Shown: positions 1 to 8,654, numbered from the stretch's first letter. The stretch is 28,598 nt of DNA from Bacteroidota bacterium (GCA_005788145.1 SXYY01000117.1:1-28598), one strand, 5' to 3'. Made by a program: numbers and translations. Notes: a model not told the origin generated them from the sequence alone.

Positions 1-17
1 AAATCACCCTAATAGCC

Positions 18-25
18 GAAATTTG
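18..25 (+). promoter_or_regulatory. -7-like box (GAAATTTG) of the NFACT gene
   Basis: GAAATTTG matches the Bacteroidota -7 consensus TAnnTTTG at five of six fixed positions. It is followed by CGTC and then the ATG at 30. The four-base spacing is the same as at several other genes here. Any -33 element would lie outside the window. Confidence 0.4.
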
Positions 26-29
26 CGTC

Positions 30-1406
30 ATGTTTAGCGTGAATTGGGTATATGGAATGTGGGCAAATGAATTCCGCAAACGTTTGGTGGGTGGGTTTTT
101 CCAAGGTGCGATTAGCTTTGACAAAGACACGCTGTACCTTCAATTCGTTGAACAGAATGGCCAAACTTACACCATTGAATGCAAATTCATTGAGGGTCAT
201 TTGATATTGTTTCAAAGCGATAAAATTTTTGATAGCAGTGCCAATAAAAAAGGCATTTTGCAATTCAAAGAAATCGAAAATCACGCCATCGAACAGGTAC
301 AATACAATCCTCAGGATCGATGGATTTGCATTACCATTGGACAACAATATCAACTGTGGATCAAAGGCTTTGGCAAATTTGGCAATCTCTTGTTACGAGA
401 AATTGGCAGCGGGGAAACATTGTCAATATTCAGATTATCGTTAAAGTCCGATTGGGAATTCCAATACCCAAACCCAGACGACGAGAGCCTTTCAACGAAA
501 GAAATAAACATCGTTCCGAATGAAAGAGAGTTCGGCCAATTGGGCTTTACAAAGCAACCTTCGGACATATCAGACTTATTAACTGCCCAACACAATTTCC
601 TTAGGTCATACTTTTTTGACAAGAACAAAGCATTGCTAAAAGACCAATTGGAACGCAAGGCCAAGCACCTAAAAAAAATCTTGTCAGAATCAAAACGCCG
701 ACTCCAAGAAATTTCTGAACGGCGGAGTTATAAAGAAATTGGAGATCTGATTCTCGCCCATGCGCACTCACTCAAGCCAGGACTGACGAAAGCATTGGTA
801 ACCGATTATTACACAGATCAGCGCATATGGATAAAGCTCAATCCCGATTTATCCGCCACTGATAATGCCAAAAAGTACTATGGAAAGGCCAAGAACGAAG
901 TTATCGAACAGAAAAAACTGCAAGAACAGCTGGTATTGACCGAGTCCAATTTGGAAGAAACCCTTAAAAAATTAGAAGGCGTGGTGAACGCAGAAGATTT
1001 TCGCGGTTTGAAGTCCTATCAAAAGTCAGTTCCAATGGTTCAAAGTCAGTCGGATACGTTACCCTATCGGTTGCATGAATTTCAGGGTTATCAAATCTGG
1101 GTTGGAAAAAACAACAAGTCGAACGATCAAATGTTGAAAATGAGCCAAAAGAATGATTTGTGGCTACATGCAAAGGACGTGGCAGGGTCGCATGTGATTA
1201 TCAAAAAGAAGGGTGCGCAATTTCCCAAGGCCATTATCCAACACGCAGCTACATTGGCAGCAAAAAACTCCAAGGCCAAGACACAACAAGTTGTTCCCGT
1301 TATTGTGGTGGTTAGAAAATTTGTTTCAAAGCCCAAAAATGCCGCACCCGGCGAGGTGTCATTGCAAAAAGAAGAAATTGTAGACGCTTTTATTGGAGAA
1401 TCCTAA
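30..1406 (+). CDS. NFACT / RqcH-like ribosome quality control protein
   Basis: 458 residues. The family (RqcH, FbpA, eukaryotic NEMF/Rqc2) binds tRNA and stalled 50S subunits and, in bacteria where tested, adds alanine tails to blocked nascent chains. Visible layout: an N-terminal NFACT-N-like region (about 10-190), a charged helical and probably coiled-coil stretch (about 200-335, rich in K/E/L), and a C-terminal NFACT-R (DUF814) domain from about residue 350 with LPYRLHEFQGYQIWVGKN and NDLWLHAKDVAGSHVII, the most diagnostic part. It is shorter than Firmicutes RqcH (about 570) but, from memory, only slightly below Bacteroidota homologues. The frame is open to the window edge, so an upstream start is possible. 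The ATG at 30 is favoured because the N-terminus aligns with relatives there and a GAAATTTG box ends four bases before it. It converges on the next gene with a 5-base gap. Confidence 0.88.
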   Translation: MFSVNWVYGMWANEFRKRLVGGFFQGAISFDKDTLYLQFVEQNGQTYTIECKFIEGHLILFQSDKIFDSSANKKGILQFKEIENHAIEQVQYNPQDRWICITIGQQYQLWIKGFGKFGNLLLREIGSGETLSIFRLSLKSDWEFQYPNPDDESLSTKEINIVPNEREFGQLGFTKQPSDISDLLTAQHNFLRSYFFDKNKALLKDQLERKAKHLKKILSESKRRLQEISERRSYKEIGDLILAHAHSLKPGLTKALVTDYYTDQRIWIKLNPDLSATDNAKKYYGKAKNEVIEQKKLQEQLVLTESNLEETLKKLEGVVNAEDFRGLKSYQKSVPMVQSQSDTLPYRLHEFQGYQIWVGKNNKSNDQMLKMSQKNDLWLHAKDVAGSHVIIKKKGAQFPKAIIQHAATLAAKNSKAKTQQVVPVIVVVRKFVSKPKNAAPGEVSLQKEEIVDAFIGES

Positions 1407-1411
1407 CGAAA

Positions 1412-2260
1412 TCAATCATTAAAATACCAATCGTTGGTGCGATTCACAGCCAAATATTGTCCTTTTTCATTGATGTCAAGTTGAGCCAAAGCAAAAGTTG
1501 CATCGTGCTCAAAGAACAACCAGGCACCATGGTCTTTTAGCCATGGAAGGATCTGTTTCTTTTCTTCCATCGTCACCAACGGCTGAACATCATAACCAAT
1601 CACATAGTTCACGGGTACGTGGGCCGCTGCTGGAATCAAATCAGCCATATACATAACTTTGTAGTTTGGGCCATGGATCACGGGCGCAATCATGCCCAAT
1701 GTATGTCCGTTAAATACTTTTATTTCAATACAATCAAACAGCATTTCACCTTCGTTCACAAAATTCAAAACGCCATGGGTTTGAAGCGGTAAAAAGTTCT
1801 CCGTTAAAAATGACGGTCTTTCTCTGTCGTTGGGATGATTGGCGTGTTCCCATTGGGCTTTTGTAACATGGTATTGTGCCTTATGGAATTTGGGTAACAA
1901 CTCCCCTTCCTCACTGCGAATCACTGCACCCCCGCAATGGTCAAAATGTAGATGCGTTAGTATTACATCGGTAATGTCCGATGGTTTCAATCCAAGTTTT
2001 TCCAAGGAACCATCGAGCGAGTAATCCCCATTCAAATAGTAATGCCCGAAGAACTTTTCACTCTGCTTGTTCCCTATCCCTGCATCAATCAAGATTTTTC
2101 GATCCGCCTTTTCAATCAAAAGGCATCGCATTGCCCAATTGCACAGGTTGTTTTCATCCGCCGGTACCCATTTTTGCCAGAGCACCTTGGGGACAACCCC
2201 AAACATCGCCCCGCCATCTAATTTGAAATTTCCGCTATGTACGATGTGAATTTTCATCAT
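1412..2260 (-). CDS. Metallo-beta-lactamase-fold hydrolase
   Basis: 282 residues with the zinc-binding signature THLHFDHCGG (H103, H105, D107, H108), a later GH in FNGHTLGM, an Asp in MYMADLIPA and a C-terminal His in FEHDA. This is a full dinuclear metal set. Length and layout resemble the cytosolic lactonase and general-hydrolase branch (AHL-lactonase-like) rather than glyoxalase II or beta-lactamases. The substrate cannot be told from sequence. There is no signal peptide, so it is probably cytoplasmic. The start codon overlaps the stop of the aminopeptidase gene upstream (TGATG), so it is the last gene of a CBS-map-MBL operon and probably translationally coupled. A second ATG directly follows the first, so the start could be 2257. 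Confidence 0.85.
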   Translation of the reverse strand: MMKIHIVHSGNFKLDGGAMFGVVPKVLWQKWVPADENNLCNWAMRCLLIEKADRKILIDAGIGNKQSEKFFGHYYLNGDYSLDGSLEKLGLKPSDITDVILTHLHFDHCGGAVIRSEEGELLPKFHKAQYHVTKAQWEHANHPNDRERPSFLTENFLPLQTHGVLNFVNEGEMLFDCIEIKVFNGHTLGMIAPVIHGPNYKVMYMADLIPAAAHVPVNYVIGYDVQPLVTMEEKKQILPWLKDHGAWLFFEHDATFALAQLDINEKGQYLAVNRTNDWYFND

Positions 2261-3027
2261 CAGAAATCATGATATACATCGGTGAGGGCTTCATGCCCAT
2301 CTTCGGTAATCAAAATGGTGTGCTCAAACTGTGCACTCAGTTTGCCATCGATGGTTCTGGCAGTCCAACCATCTCTTCGATCGACTTTGGCCCTTGCCTT
2401 GCCTGCGTTGATCATGGGTTCAATGGTGAATATCATGCCAGGCTTTAAAACGGGCCCTGTGTTGGCATCGGCGATGTGTGCAACATCGGGAGCTTCATGA
2501 AATTTCAAACCCACACCATGGCCGCAAAATTCATAAACGACGGAATACCCATTCTTCTGGGCATGTTGCGCAATTTGGTAGCCAATGTTGTTCAAGCGGT
2601 TGCCTGGAAAACACTGTTGCATACCCACCCGCAGGCATTCCTTTGTTGTTTCAACCAAGCGTTTTGCATAGTCGCTCACCTCCCCTGCGTAATACATTTT
2701 ACAGGTGTCGCCGTAAAACCCTCCCAAAATGGTGGTAACATCAATATTCACGATGTCGCCATGCTCAATCAGTGTATCGTTTGGTACGCCATGACAGATT
2801 ACATCGTTCGGAGAAATACAACAAGAGTGCTTGAAGCCGCGATAGCCCTTGGTTGCTGGAATGGCTCCATGATCCCGCACAAACTCTTCACACTTTTTAT
2901 CGATATCAATGGTCTTCATACCGGGAACTACAAATTGTTCCAAGTACTTCAACGTTTCTGCAGCCAAATGCGCACTCTTGCGGATGCCTTCTATTTGCTC
3001 GGGGGTTTTTATGACAATGGATGACAC
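2260..3027 (-). CDS. map: Methionine aminopeptidase, type I
   Basis: Removes the initiator methionine from nascent proteins in the cytosol. All five metal ligands are visible. Counted from a GTG start at 3027 they are D96, D107, H170, E203 and E235, essentially the E. coli numbering (97, 108, 171, 204, 235). The substrate-pocket motif CHGVPN and the family N-terminus IVIKTPEQIEGIRKS are present. A longer frame is open to 3093 but would overlap the CBS gene by 61 bases and add a non-family extension. GTG at 3027 gives 255 residues, the usual length, and starts 5 bases after the CBS stop. The downstream hydrolase overlaps by one base. An ATT start three codons in cannot be excluded. Confidence 0.95.
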   Translation of the reverse strand: MSSIVIKTPEQIEGIRKSAHLAAETLKYLEQFVVPGMKTIDIDKKCEEFVRDHGAIPATKGYRGFKHSCCISPNDVICHGVPNDTLIEHGDIVNIDVTTILGGFYGDTCKMYYAGEVSDYAKRLVETTKECLRVGMQQCFPGNRLNNIGYQIAQHAQKNGYSVVYEFCGHGVGLKFHEAPDVAHIADANTGPVLKPGMIFTIEPMINAGKARAKVDRRDGWTARTIDGKLSAQFEHTILITEDGHEALTDVYHDF

Positions 3028-3032
3028 AGGAA

Positions 3033-4415
3033 TTAGGATAAATCGCCTTTGGATATGGCTTGTATTACATCTTGTTTGGTGATTATATGCCAATTGCCAC
3101 CCATGTCCATCATCAATACTGCCGCATTCTTCTGGTTGATTTTTGACGACACCTCTTCGATGGTGGCCATGTGCGATACGATGGGATATGCTTTACCCAT
3201 GATTTCCGCCACGGGCTTGTCCATGAGTTCGCGATTTTTGAGCAACTCCGCATACAATTGGGCATCTTCAACAGCACCGACAAACTGATTGGCGTCGTCC
3301 CTCACGGGTAGTTGAGAAACACTGTATTTCTGCATCAATCCGATGACATGTTCACAGGTGTCGGTGGGTCTCACACTCAACAGCGGCAACTGAGCATGTC
3401 CTGCAATCAAATCCAACGCTGTCGTGAGTGGCTTGGGGGCAATAAATCCGCGATCCCGCATCCAGTCTTCGTTGTACATTTTACCCAAATAACGGGTTCC
3501 ATGGTCATGGAAAATCACCACCACCACATCGGTGGCCTTGAAACGATCTTTCATTTGAAGCAGGCCAGCAATGGCTGACCCAGCACTATTTCCAACAAAA
3601 ATGGCCTCTTCACGGGGAATTCTGCGTGTCATCACGGCCGCATCTTTGTCGGTAACCTTTTCAAAGTGATCAATGATACTGAAATCCACATTGGCGGGCA
3701 AAAAATCCTCACCAATCCCTTCTGTGATGTAGGGATAAATCTCATTTTTATCAAAAATCCCAGTCTCTTTGTACTTTTTGAACACTGAACCGTATGTGTC
3801 AATGCCCAAAATTTGAATGTTTGGGTTTTTCTCTTTCAAAAACTTGCCCGTCCCACAAATGGTTCCCCCTGTTCCTACTCCCACGACCAAATGGGTGATT
3901 TTACCATCCGTTTGATCCCAAATTTCGGGTCCCGTTTGCTCGTAATGGGCCTTTGAGTTGCTCAAGTTGTCGTATTGGTTTGGCTTCCAAGCATTTGGAA
4001 TCTCATTGGCCAAACGGGTACTCACGCTATAGTAACTGCGTGGGTCATCTGGTTCAACATCGGTTGGACAAACGATTACTTCCGCACCGAATGCTTTTAG
4101 GGCATCCACCTTTTCTTTACTCTGCTTGTCGGTAGTAGTGAAAATACAACGATATCCTTTGATTACTGCCGCAATCGCCAAACCCATACCCGTATTACCA
4201 CTGGTTCCTTCAATGATTACGCCACCGGGTTTCAATAATCCACTCGCCTCTGCATCCTCAATCATTTTTAATGCCATTCGGTCTTTGATGGAATTTCCCG
4301 GATTGGTGGTCTCCACCTTGGCATAAACCGTACAAGGCAAACCCTTGGTGATGGTATTGAGTTTGACCATTGGCGTGTTTCCAATGGTTTCCAGAATATT
4401 CTGATAGACCCGCAT
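3033..4415 (-). CDS. Cystathionine beta-synthase (PLP enzyme with C-terminal CBS domains)
   Basis: 460 residues. Condenses serine (or O-acetylserine) with homocysteine (or sulfide), giving cystathionine or cysteine. The PLP lysine is K44 in NSIKDR. The phosphate and substrate loops are TSGNTG (71-76) and GVGTGGT (179-185). Resemblance to the human CBS core (GNTPMVKLN, MIEDAE, LKPGGVIIE) is closer than to short CysK. A tandem pair of CBS (Bateman) domains occupies about residues 335-460, beginning near LPLLSVRPTDTCEHVIGLMQ, and could sense an adenosyl ligand. The reaction is inferred; cysteine synthase activity is the main alternative. First gene of an operon with map and an MBL hydrolase, with a TAAATTTG box just upstream. 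Confidence 0.9.
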   Translation of the reverse strand: MRVYQNILETIGNTPMVKLNTITKGLPCTVYAKVETTNPGNSIKDRMALKMIEDAEASGLLKPGGVIIEGTSGNTGMGLAIAAVIKGYRCIFTTTDKQSKEKVDALKAFGAEVIVCPTDVEPDDPRSYYSVSTRLANEIPNAWKPNQYDNLSNSKAHYEQTGPEIWDQTDGKITHLVVGVGTGGTICGTGKFLKEKNPNIQILGIDTYGSVFKKYKETGIFDKNEIYPYITEGIGEDFLPANVDFSIIDHFEKVTDKDAAVMTRRIPREEAIFVGNSAGSAIAGLLQMKDRFKATDVVVVIFHDHGTRYLGKMYNEDWMRDRGFIAPKPLTTALDLIAGHAQLPLLSVRPTDTCEHVIGLMQKYSVSQLPVRDDANQFVGAVEDAQLYAELLKNRELMDKPVAEIMGKAYPIVSHMATIEEVSSKINQKNAAVLMMDMGGNWHIITKQDVIQAISKGDLS

Positions 4416-4422
4416 ATAACTG

Positions 4423-4430
4423 CAAATTTA
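4423..4430 (-). promoter_or_regulatory. -7 box (TAAATTTG) of the CBS-map-MBL operon
   Basis: Perfect match to TAnnTTTG, seven bases upstream of the CBS ATG. No clear TTG sits at the expected -33 distance. The position implies a transcript with almost no leader. The 4416-4540 region between the divergent CBS and glycosyltransferase genes shows nothing else recognisable. Confidence 0.55.
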
Positions 4431-4540
4431 CCCTTCTCCGTTGGCTTTTTTAGAAAAATCCATTTTTCTCGCTTGGTTTCGAATTCAATGAATAGGTTGG
4501 CAAAGAAATGAGTGGTAATTTGGCCGACAGATTTCGTTTA

Positions 4541-5350
4541 ATGAAAACCTGTTTGATCATACCCTGCTACAATGAAGCAACGCGAATTCCTACGGAGGAA
4601 TTTACGCGCGCCTTGCAGCAAGATGAATCGATGCAATTCGTATTTGTCAATGATGGCAGTAAGGATGAGACGTTTTCAGTGCTAAAACAACTGCGAGATT
4701 CCCAAAATACCACATCAAAATCTCGGTTTCACATTTTATCGTACAATAAGAATAAAGGCAAGTCCAACGCTGTTTCATTGGGATTGAACATTGCATACAA
4801 AACCATGATTGGCTTAGAAAAGTCGACCCAAGAACTAACCGAATTGGATTTGGTAGGGTTCGACAACATTGATGCCGATTACTTTGGATTTTGGGATGCT
4901 GATTTGGCAACGCCATTTAGTGAAGTGGCTTGGTTTTACCGATTTACAGAGAATAACGACCCCAAACCACTGCTGATCATTGGGTCAAGGGTTGCGAGAC
5001 TAGGTGCCAATATACAGCGAACCATATTCAGACATTATTCTGGAAGATTGTTTGCAACACTCATAAGCCAAGGGTTGGGTTGGAAAGTACACGACACACA
5101 ATGTGGGGCCAAATTGATGCAACCCGAACTCATTCCAATTTGCTTTGAAAAAGCGTTTTACACTTCTTGGTTGTTTGATGTTGAGATATTGCTTCGCATG
5201 CAAAAACACTATGGCAAGAATGCCGAAACGATGGTCGTGGAGGTCCCAATTCGAACGTGGACAGATGTTGCAGGATCTAAAATCGGTTGGTCAGATTTCA
5301 TAAAAGTACCCTACCAAATTTGGCGGGTATTCCGCGCGTACAAATCGTAA
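4541..5350 (+). CDS. Family 2 glycosyltransferase (dolichyl-phosphate-glucose synthase-like)
   Basis: 269 residues from the ATG at 4541. GT-A fold features: CLIIPCYNEATRIP at the N-terminus, FVNDGSKDET (nucleotide-sugar binding), NKGKSNAVSLG, and the metal-binding DxD-type motif in FWDADLATP. Further on come IGSRVARLG and HDTQCGAKLM, typical of the DPG/DPM synthase-like branch that loads sugar onto a lipid phosphate. No C-terminal membrane helices are evident, so it is probably a soluble or peripheral enzyme at the inner membrane. An in-frame ATG at 4508 would add 11 residues. 4541 is preferred because the family begins just before LIIPCYNE. Sugar and acceptor are unknown. It converges with the DinB gene, 21 bases apart. 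Confidence 0.85.
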   Translation: MKTCLIIPCYNEATRIPTEEFTRALQQDESMQFVFVNDGSKDETFSVLKQLRDSQNTTSKSRFHILSYNKNKGKSNAVSLGLNIAYKTMIGLEKSTQELTELDLVGFDNIDADYFGFWDADLATPFSEVAWFYRFTENNDPKPLLIIGSRVARLGANIQRTIFRHYSGRLFATLISQGLGWKVHDTQCGAKLMQPELIPICFEKAFYTSWLFDVEILLRMQKHYGKNAETMVVEVPIRTWTDVAGSKIGWSDFIKVPYQIWRVFRAYKS

Positions 5351-5371
5351 TCTGAATATCCTAGGAATGTT

Positions 5372-5893
5372 TTAAAGCGACAATGCATAACGCATTTGCG
5401 ACAGGTGATGCTCCCCATGCCATGCGTAAAGACGGATAATGTCGCTGAGACTTACCATCCTACCCGATTCGGGATGCAACAAGGTTTTGGCTAGATGTGT
5501 AGCTGGATCTTTCAAGGATTCCAACAACAACAAAGACCACTTTTGATGCAATCCCAATAGAATCAGATAACTGGCTTCTTGATGAAATTGTGCATCTGGG
5601 GTATCATTCCATTTATTTTCATCCCAAGGTTGGATCATGTCTTGATCCTGGGTGAGAATGTGCTTGGTTCTAATGTAAGCATTGAGGTGTGCGTCGGCGA
5701 GGTGATGCACGATTTGGCGCAAATTCCAACTACCTTGTCTGTAGCCAATCTCCCATTGTTCCTCTTTTACAACAGAGATCACCTTGGCAAGTTCTGTAGG
5801 AAACTGTTGAATGGTCATAACATCATTGAGCAATGAACCTAGAGAGCACGAAGCATCCCAATCAAACGCTGGAAGTTCCAATCCTTTCGACAT
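5372..5893 (-). CDS. DinB/YfiT-type metal-dependent transferase (BstA-like)
   Basis: 173 residues from the ATG at 5893. It follows Bacillus YfiT/BstA closely in YRQGSWNLRQIVHHLADAH, NAYIRTK and the C-terminal LYAWHGEHHLSQM. The three metal-binding histidines of the DinB fold are expected in HHLAD and WHGEHH. YfiT/BstA is a bacillithiol S-transferase in Bacillus, and some Bacteroidota make bacillithiol. The thiol used here is inference, and no bacillithiol synthesis gene is in the window. An earlier in-frame start (5935) would run into the end of serS. From 5893 the gene starts one base after the serS stop (TAATATG), which suggests translational coupling. Confidence 0.8.
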   Translation of the reverse strand: MSKGLELPAFDWDASCSLGSLLNDVMTIQQFPTELAKVISVVKEEQWEIGYRQGSWNLRQIVHHLADAHLNAYIRTKHILTQDQDMIQPWDENKWNDTPDAQFHQEASYLILLGLHQKWSLLLLESLKDPATHLAKTLLHPESGRMVSLSDIIRLYAWHGEHHLSQMRYALSL

Positions 5894-5894
5894 A

Positions 5895-7166
5895 TTAATC
5901 AATCCACTCAAACCCGGTATATGGCACCAACACATCAGGAACCTTTATGCCTTTGGGTGTTTGGTTATTTTCAAGCAAAGCCGCAACAATTCTTGGCAAC
6001 GCCAATGCAGAACCATTTAAGCTATGTGCCAATTCTGTTTTTCCTTCGGCATTGCGATAACGACATTTCAATCGATTGGTCTGAAATGTTTCAAAATTGC
6101 TGACCGAACTGCATTCCAACCACTTTTCTTGGGCACCTGACCATACCTCCATATCGTAGGTTTTTGCACTGGTAAAGCCCATGTCACCGCCACAAAGCAA
6201 CAACAAGCGGTAATGCAATCCCAATTTCTGTAACAATCCTTGCACATAATTTGACATGTCCTCCAACACCGCGTAGGAACTCTCAGGCTTTACAATTTGC
6301 ACAATCTCCACTTTGTCAAACTGATGCAAACGATTCAAACCACGAACATGAGCGCCATAGCTACCTGCTTCACGACGGAAACAAGGTGTATAGCCGGCGT
6401 TTTTTATGGGTAGTTGTGCTTCATTCAAAATGACATCACGATACAAATTGGTTATGGGAACTTCTGCTGTTGGAATCAGATACAAATCATCTACCCCGCA
6501 ATGGTACATCTGACCTTCTTTGTCTGGTAGTTGACCGGTACCATATCCACTATCTGCATTGACAAGCAATGGGGGTTGAACTTCCATGTAGCCTGCTTTC
6601 CCTGCCTCGTTGAGGAAAAATTGAATGAGGGCACGCTGAAAAATTGCCCCTTTCCCCTTGTATACCGGGAACCCAGCACCGGTTAATTTGACGCCCAATT
6701 CAAAATCGATGATGTCGAATTTGGTTGTCAACTCCCAATGTGGTATACTCTGTGCCGACAAGTCGGGTTTACTGCCCCATTGGAATATTTCTATGTTCTC
6801 GTCAGGGGTTTTGCCTTTAGGAACCTCGATAGCTGGTGTGTTTGGAATGGTTAACAGTAGTTGGGTCATTGCATGATCACCCTCTTCAACATCTGCTTCC
6901 AATGATTTTAACTGTTCTTTGATTTCAGCGGATGTAATTTTTAACGCATCGCCCGCTTCCCGCTGTCCAGATTTGTACATTTCACCAATCTGCGCTGTGA
7001 GCTGGTTGCCTTTGGATTGGAGGGTTTCCATTTCAGTTCTCCTCGCACGATTTTTTTCGTCCATCTCCAACACCTGAGCTATCAAGGCGCTTCCATCCAA
7101 ACCCCGTATCGCAAGACGTGAAGCCAAGTCTGCGGCGTTTTTTCTAATATTGGCAATCTGTAACAT
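5895..7166 (-). CDS. serS: Seryl-tRNA synthetase
   Basis: 423 residues, normal length. Charges tRNA-Ser with serine in the cytosol. The N-terminal tRNA-binding coiled coil is visible in about residues 30-105 (charged heptad-like stretch), followed by the class II core. Motif 2 is FRREAGSYG, preceded by PTAEVPITN. Motif 3 lies in LNGSALALPRIVAALLENNQ, and the C-terminus ends in PYTGFEWID. The start MLQIANIRKN is standard for the family. It lies 61 bases downstream of the CCA-adding-type gene on the same strand, and the BstA-like gene follows after one base. A GAAATTTG box 10 bases upstream may give it its own promoter. Confidence 0.98.
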   Translation of the reverse strand: MLQIANIRKNAADLASRLAIRGLDGSALIAQVLEMDEKNRARRTEMETLQSKGNQLTAQIGEMYKSGQREAGDALKITSAEIKEQLKSLEADVEEGDHAMTQLLLTIPNTPAIEVPKGKTPDENIEIFQWGSKPDLSAQSIPHWELTTKFDIIDFELGVKLTGAGFPVYKGKGAIFQRALIQFFLNEAGKAGYMEVQPPLLVNADSGYGTGQLPDKEGQMYHCGVDDLYLIPTAEVPITNLYRDVILNEAQLPIKNAGYTPCFRREAGSYGAHVRGLNRLHQFDKVEIVQIVKPESSYAVLEDMSNYVQGLLQKLGLHYRLLLLCGGDMGFTSAKTYDMEVWSGAQEKWLECSSVSNFETFQTNRLKCRYRNAEGKTELAHSLNGSALALPRIVAALLENNQTPKGIKVPDVLVPYTGFEWID

Positions 7167-7176
7167 AAACTATCGA

Positions 7177-7184
7177 CAAATTTC
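7177..7184 (-). promoter_or_regulatory. Possible -7 box (GAAATTTG) of serS
   Basis: Five of six fixed positions of TAnnTTTG, ten bases before the serS ATG, within the 61-base gap after the nucleotidyltransferase gene. The same GAAATTTG variant precedes the NFACT gene. No clear -33 element. Confidence 0.3.
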
Positions 7185-7227
7185 GTGATTTATTTTGAGG
7201 TATTCGCGGTTGTTTTGGAACATCTTC

Positions 7228-8634
7228 TTATCGGAGCGAAATATTCATCGAAGCCGCAATCTCCTCGGCTTTTTCCAAGGCGATGGCCAATTCATTGGGT
7301 ATTTGTCCGTCCAAAATGAGTTCTCTCACAGCTTCTTTGATTTTGCCAATGTCCTGTGGATCCTTAATTTCAAAGTGATTCTTGATATGATTGCCTGTTA
7401 ATACAGGCTGCCAATTCCGTAATTCATCCTTGGCCAAAACTTCATTGATTTTATCTTGGACCAAGATCAGGTTTTTGAGGTGTTTTTCTACTTTGGCCTC
7501 ATTTTTACTCGTGATATCAGCCCTACACAAAGTGACCAAATCGGTCACATGCTCTCCTGCATCCACAATCAAACGTCGGACTGCGCTATCTGTAACAGTC
7601 TCTTTGGAGAGAACGATTGGACGCAAGTGAAGCAGTACCAATTTGCTCACATACCTCATTTTTTCATCCAATGGCAAACGCATTCTTTGGAATATGCCTT
7701 TTACCATGCGCGATCCTTTGTCTTCGTGTCCGTGAAATGTCCAACCTACCCTGTTATCAAAGCGCTTGGTCGCCGGCTTGGCAATGTCATGCAATATGGC
7801 TGCCCATCTTAACCAGAGGTTATCCGTGAGTTCGCAGATATTGTCAAGGACTTGCAGGGTATGATAAAAATTGTCTTTGTGCGATTTTCCATTTCGTGTT
7901 TCAACACCATGCAACGCCATCATTTCTGGAAAGATCAATGTCAGCAAGCCCGTTTTCGACATCATATCGAATGCACGACTCGGCTTTTCTGCCATAATCA
8001 TGGCATTCATTTCGTCTGTAATTCGCTCTTGAGACACGATTTCTATTCGATTTACATTCTGTTTAATGGCTTCAAATGTTTTTAATTCTATCCGGAAATT
8101 CAATCTTGATGCGAATCGAATTCCCCGTAACATTCGGAGTGGATCATCATCAAAAGTCACATCAGGGTTATTGCATGTTTTGATAACACCATTCTGTAAA
8201 TCTTGAACACCGTTGTATGGATCATACAACTCTCCAAATTGATCGCTATTGAGCGATAGATACATTGCGTTAATGGTAAAATCTCTCCTATTTTGGTCAT
8301 CTTCCAGTGTGCCATTCTCCACCATGGGCTTACGAGAATCCCGTCGATAACTCTCTTTCCGGGCACCGATAAACTCAATGATCCAGTCATCAAATTTTAT
8401 TTGTGCAGTGCCAAAATTGCGAAAAACACTGAGTGTACAATCATTGTTGAAATTTTTGGCAACGGCTTGGGCAAAATCAACCCCATTTCCCACAACCACG
8501 ATATCAATGTCTTTGTTCTCGCGTTTCAGGATGGAATCCCTTACAAATCCACCAACAACCCATGCTCTGAGTTTCATTTCATCAGCTGTTTTTCCGATGA
8601 GTTCAAAAATGGGATTATCGAGGGGTGACTGCAC
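7228..8634 (-). CDS. CCA-adding-type tRNA nucleotidyltransferase with HD domain
   Basis: 468 residues. A class II nucleotidyltransferase that builds or repairs the tRNA 3' CCA end; poly(A) polymerase is the close alternative. Motifs counted from the GTG at 8634: GGFVRD (28-33), metal-binding DID (42-44), RRDFTINAM (116-124) and the base-selection region LRMLRGIRFASRL (166-178). An HD phosphohydrolase domain follows with H258 and HD at 282-283. The ATG at 8652 opens the frame, but a TATCTTTG promoter box sits between it and the GTG and would lie inside the gene. The GTG at 8634, four bases after the box, is therefore the likely start. Divergent from the membrane-protein gene and upstream of serS. 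Confidence 0.92.
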   Translation of the reverse strand: MQSPLDNPIFELIGKTADEMKLRAWVVGGFVRDSILKRENKDIDIVVVGNGVDFAQAVAKNFNNDCTLSVFRNFGTAQIKFDDWIIEFIGARKESYRRDSRKPMVENGTLEDDQNRRDFTINAMYLSLNSDQFGELYDPYNGVQDLQNGVIKTCNNPDVTFDDDPLRMLRGIRFASRLNFRIELKTFEAIKQNVNRIEIVSQERITDEMNAMIMAEKPSRAFDMMSKTGLLTLIFPEMMALHGVETRNGKSHKDNFYHTLQVLDNICELTDNLWLRWAAILHDIAKPATKRFDNRVGWTFHGHEDKGSRMVKGIFQRMRLPLDEKMRYVSKLVLLHLRPIVLSKETVTDSAVRRLIVDAGEHVTDLVTLCRADITSKNEAKVEKHLKNLILVQDKINEVLAKDELRNWQPVLTGNHIKNHFEIKDPQDIGKIKEAVRELILDGQIPNELAIALEKAEEIAASMNISLR

Positions 8635-8638
8635 GACA

Positions 8639-8646
8639 CAAAGATA
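8639..8646 (-). promoter_or_regulatory. -7 box (TATCTTTG) of the CCA-type nucleotidyltransferase gene
   Basis: Perfect TAnnTTTG match followed by TGTC and the GTG at 8634. It decides the start codon: the upstream ATG (8652) would be promoter sequence. No -33 TTG at the usual distance. Confidence 0.6.
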
Positions 8647-8654
8647 GCACACCC

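Noticed and set aside
2476..3024. A 182-codon open frame on the + strand opposite map
   Set aside because: It is fully antisense to a methionine aminopeptidase with all metal ligands, has no recognisable domain or promoter, and follows the codon pattern of the real gene.
3033..4415. Gly instead of Pro before the TSGNTG loop (EGTSGNTG)
   Set aside because: The loop and catalytic lysine are intact, and this position is not catalytic, so a loss of function is not supported.
4416..4540. A possible SAM or other riboswitch upstream of the CBS gene
   Set aside because: The promoter box ends seven bases before the ATG, leaving no room for a leader RNA.
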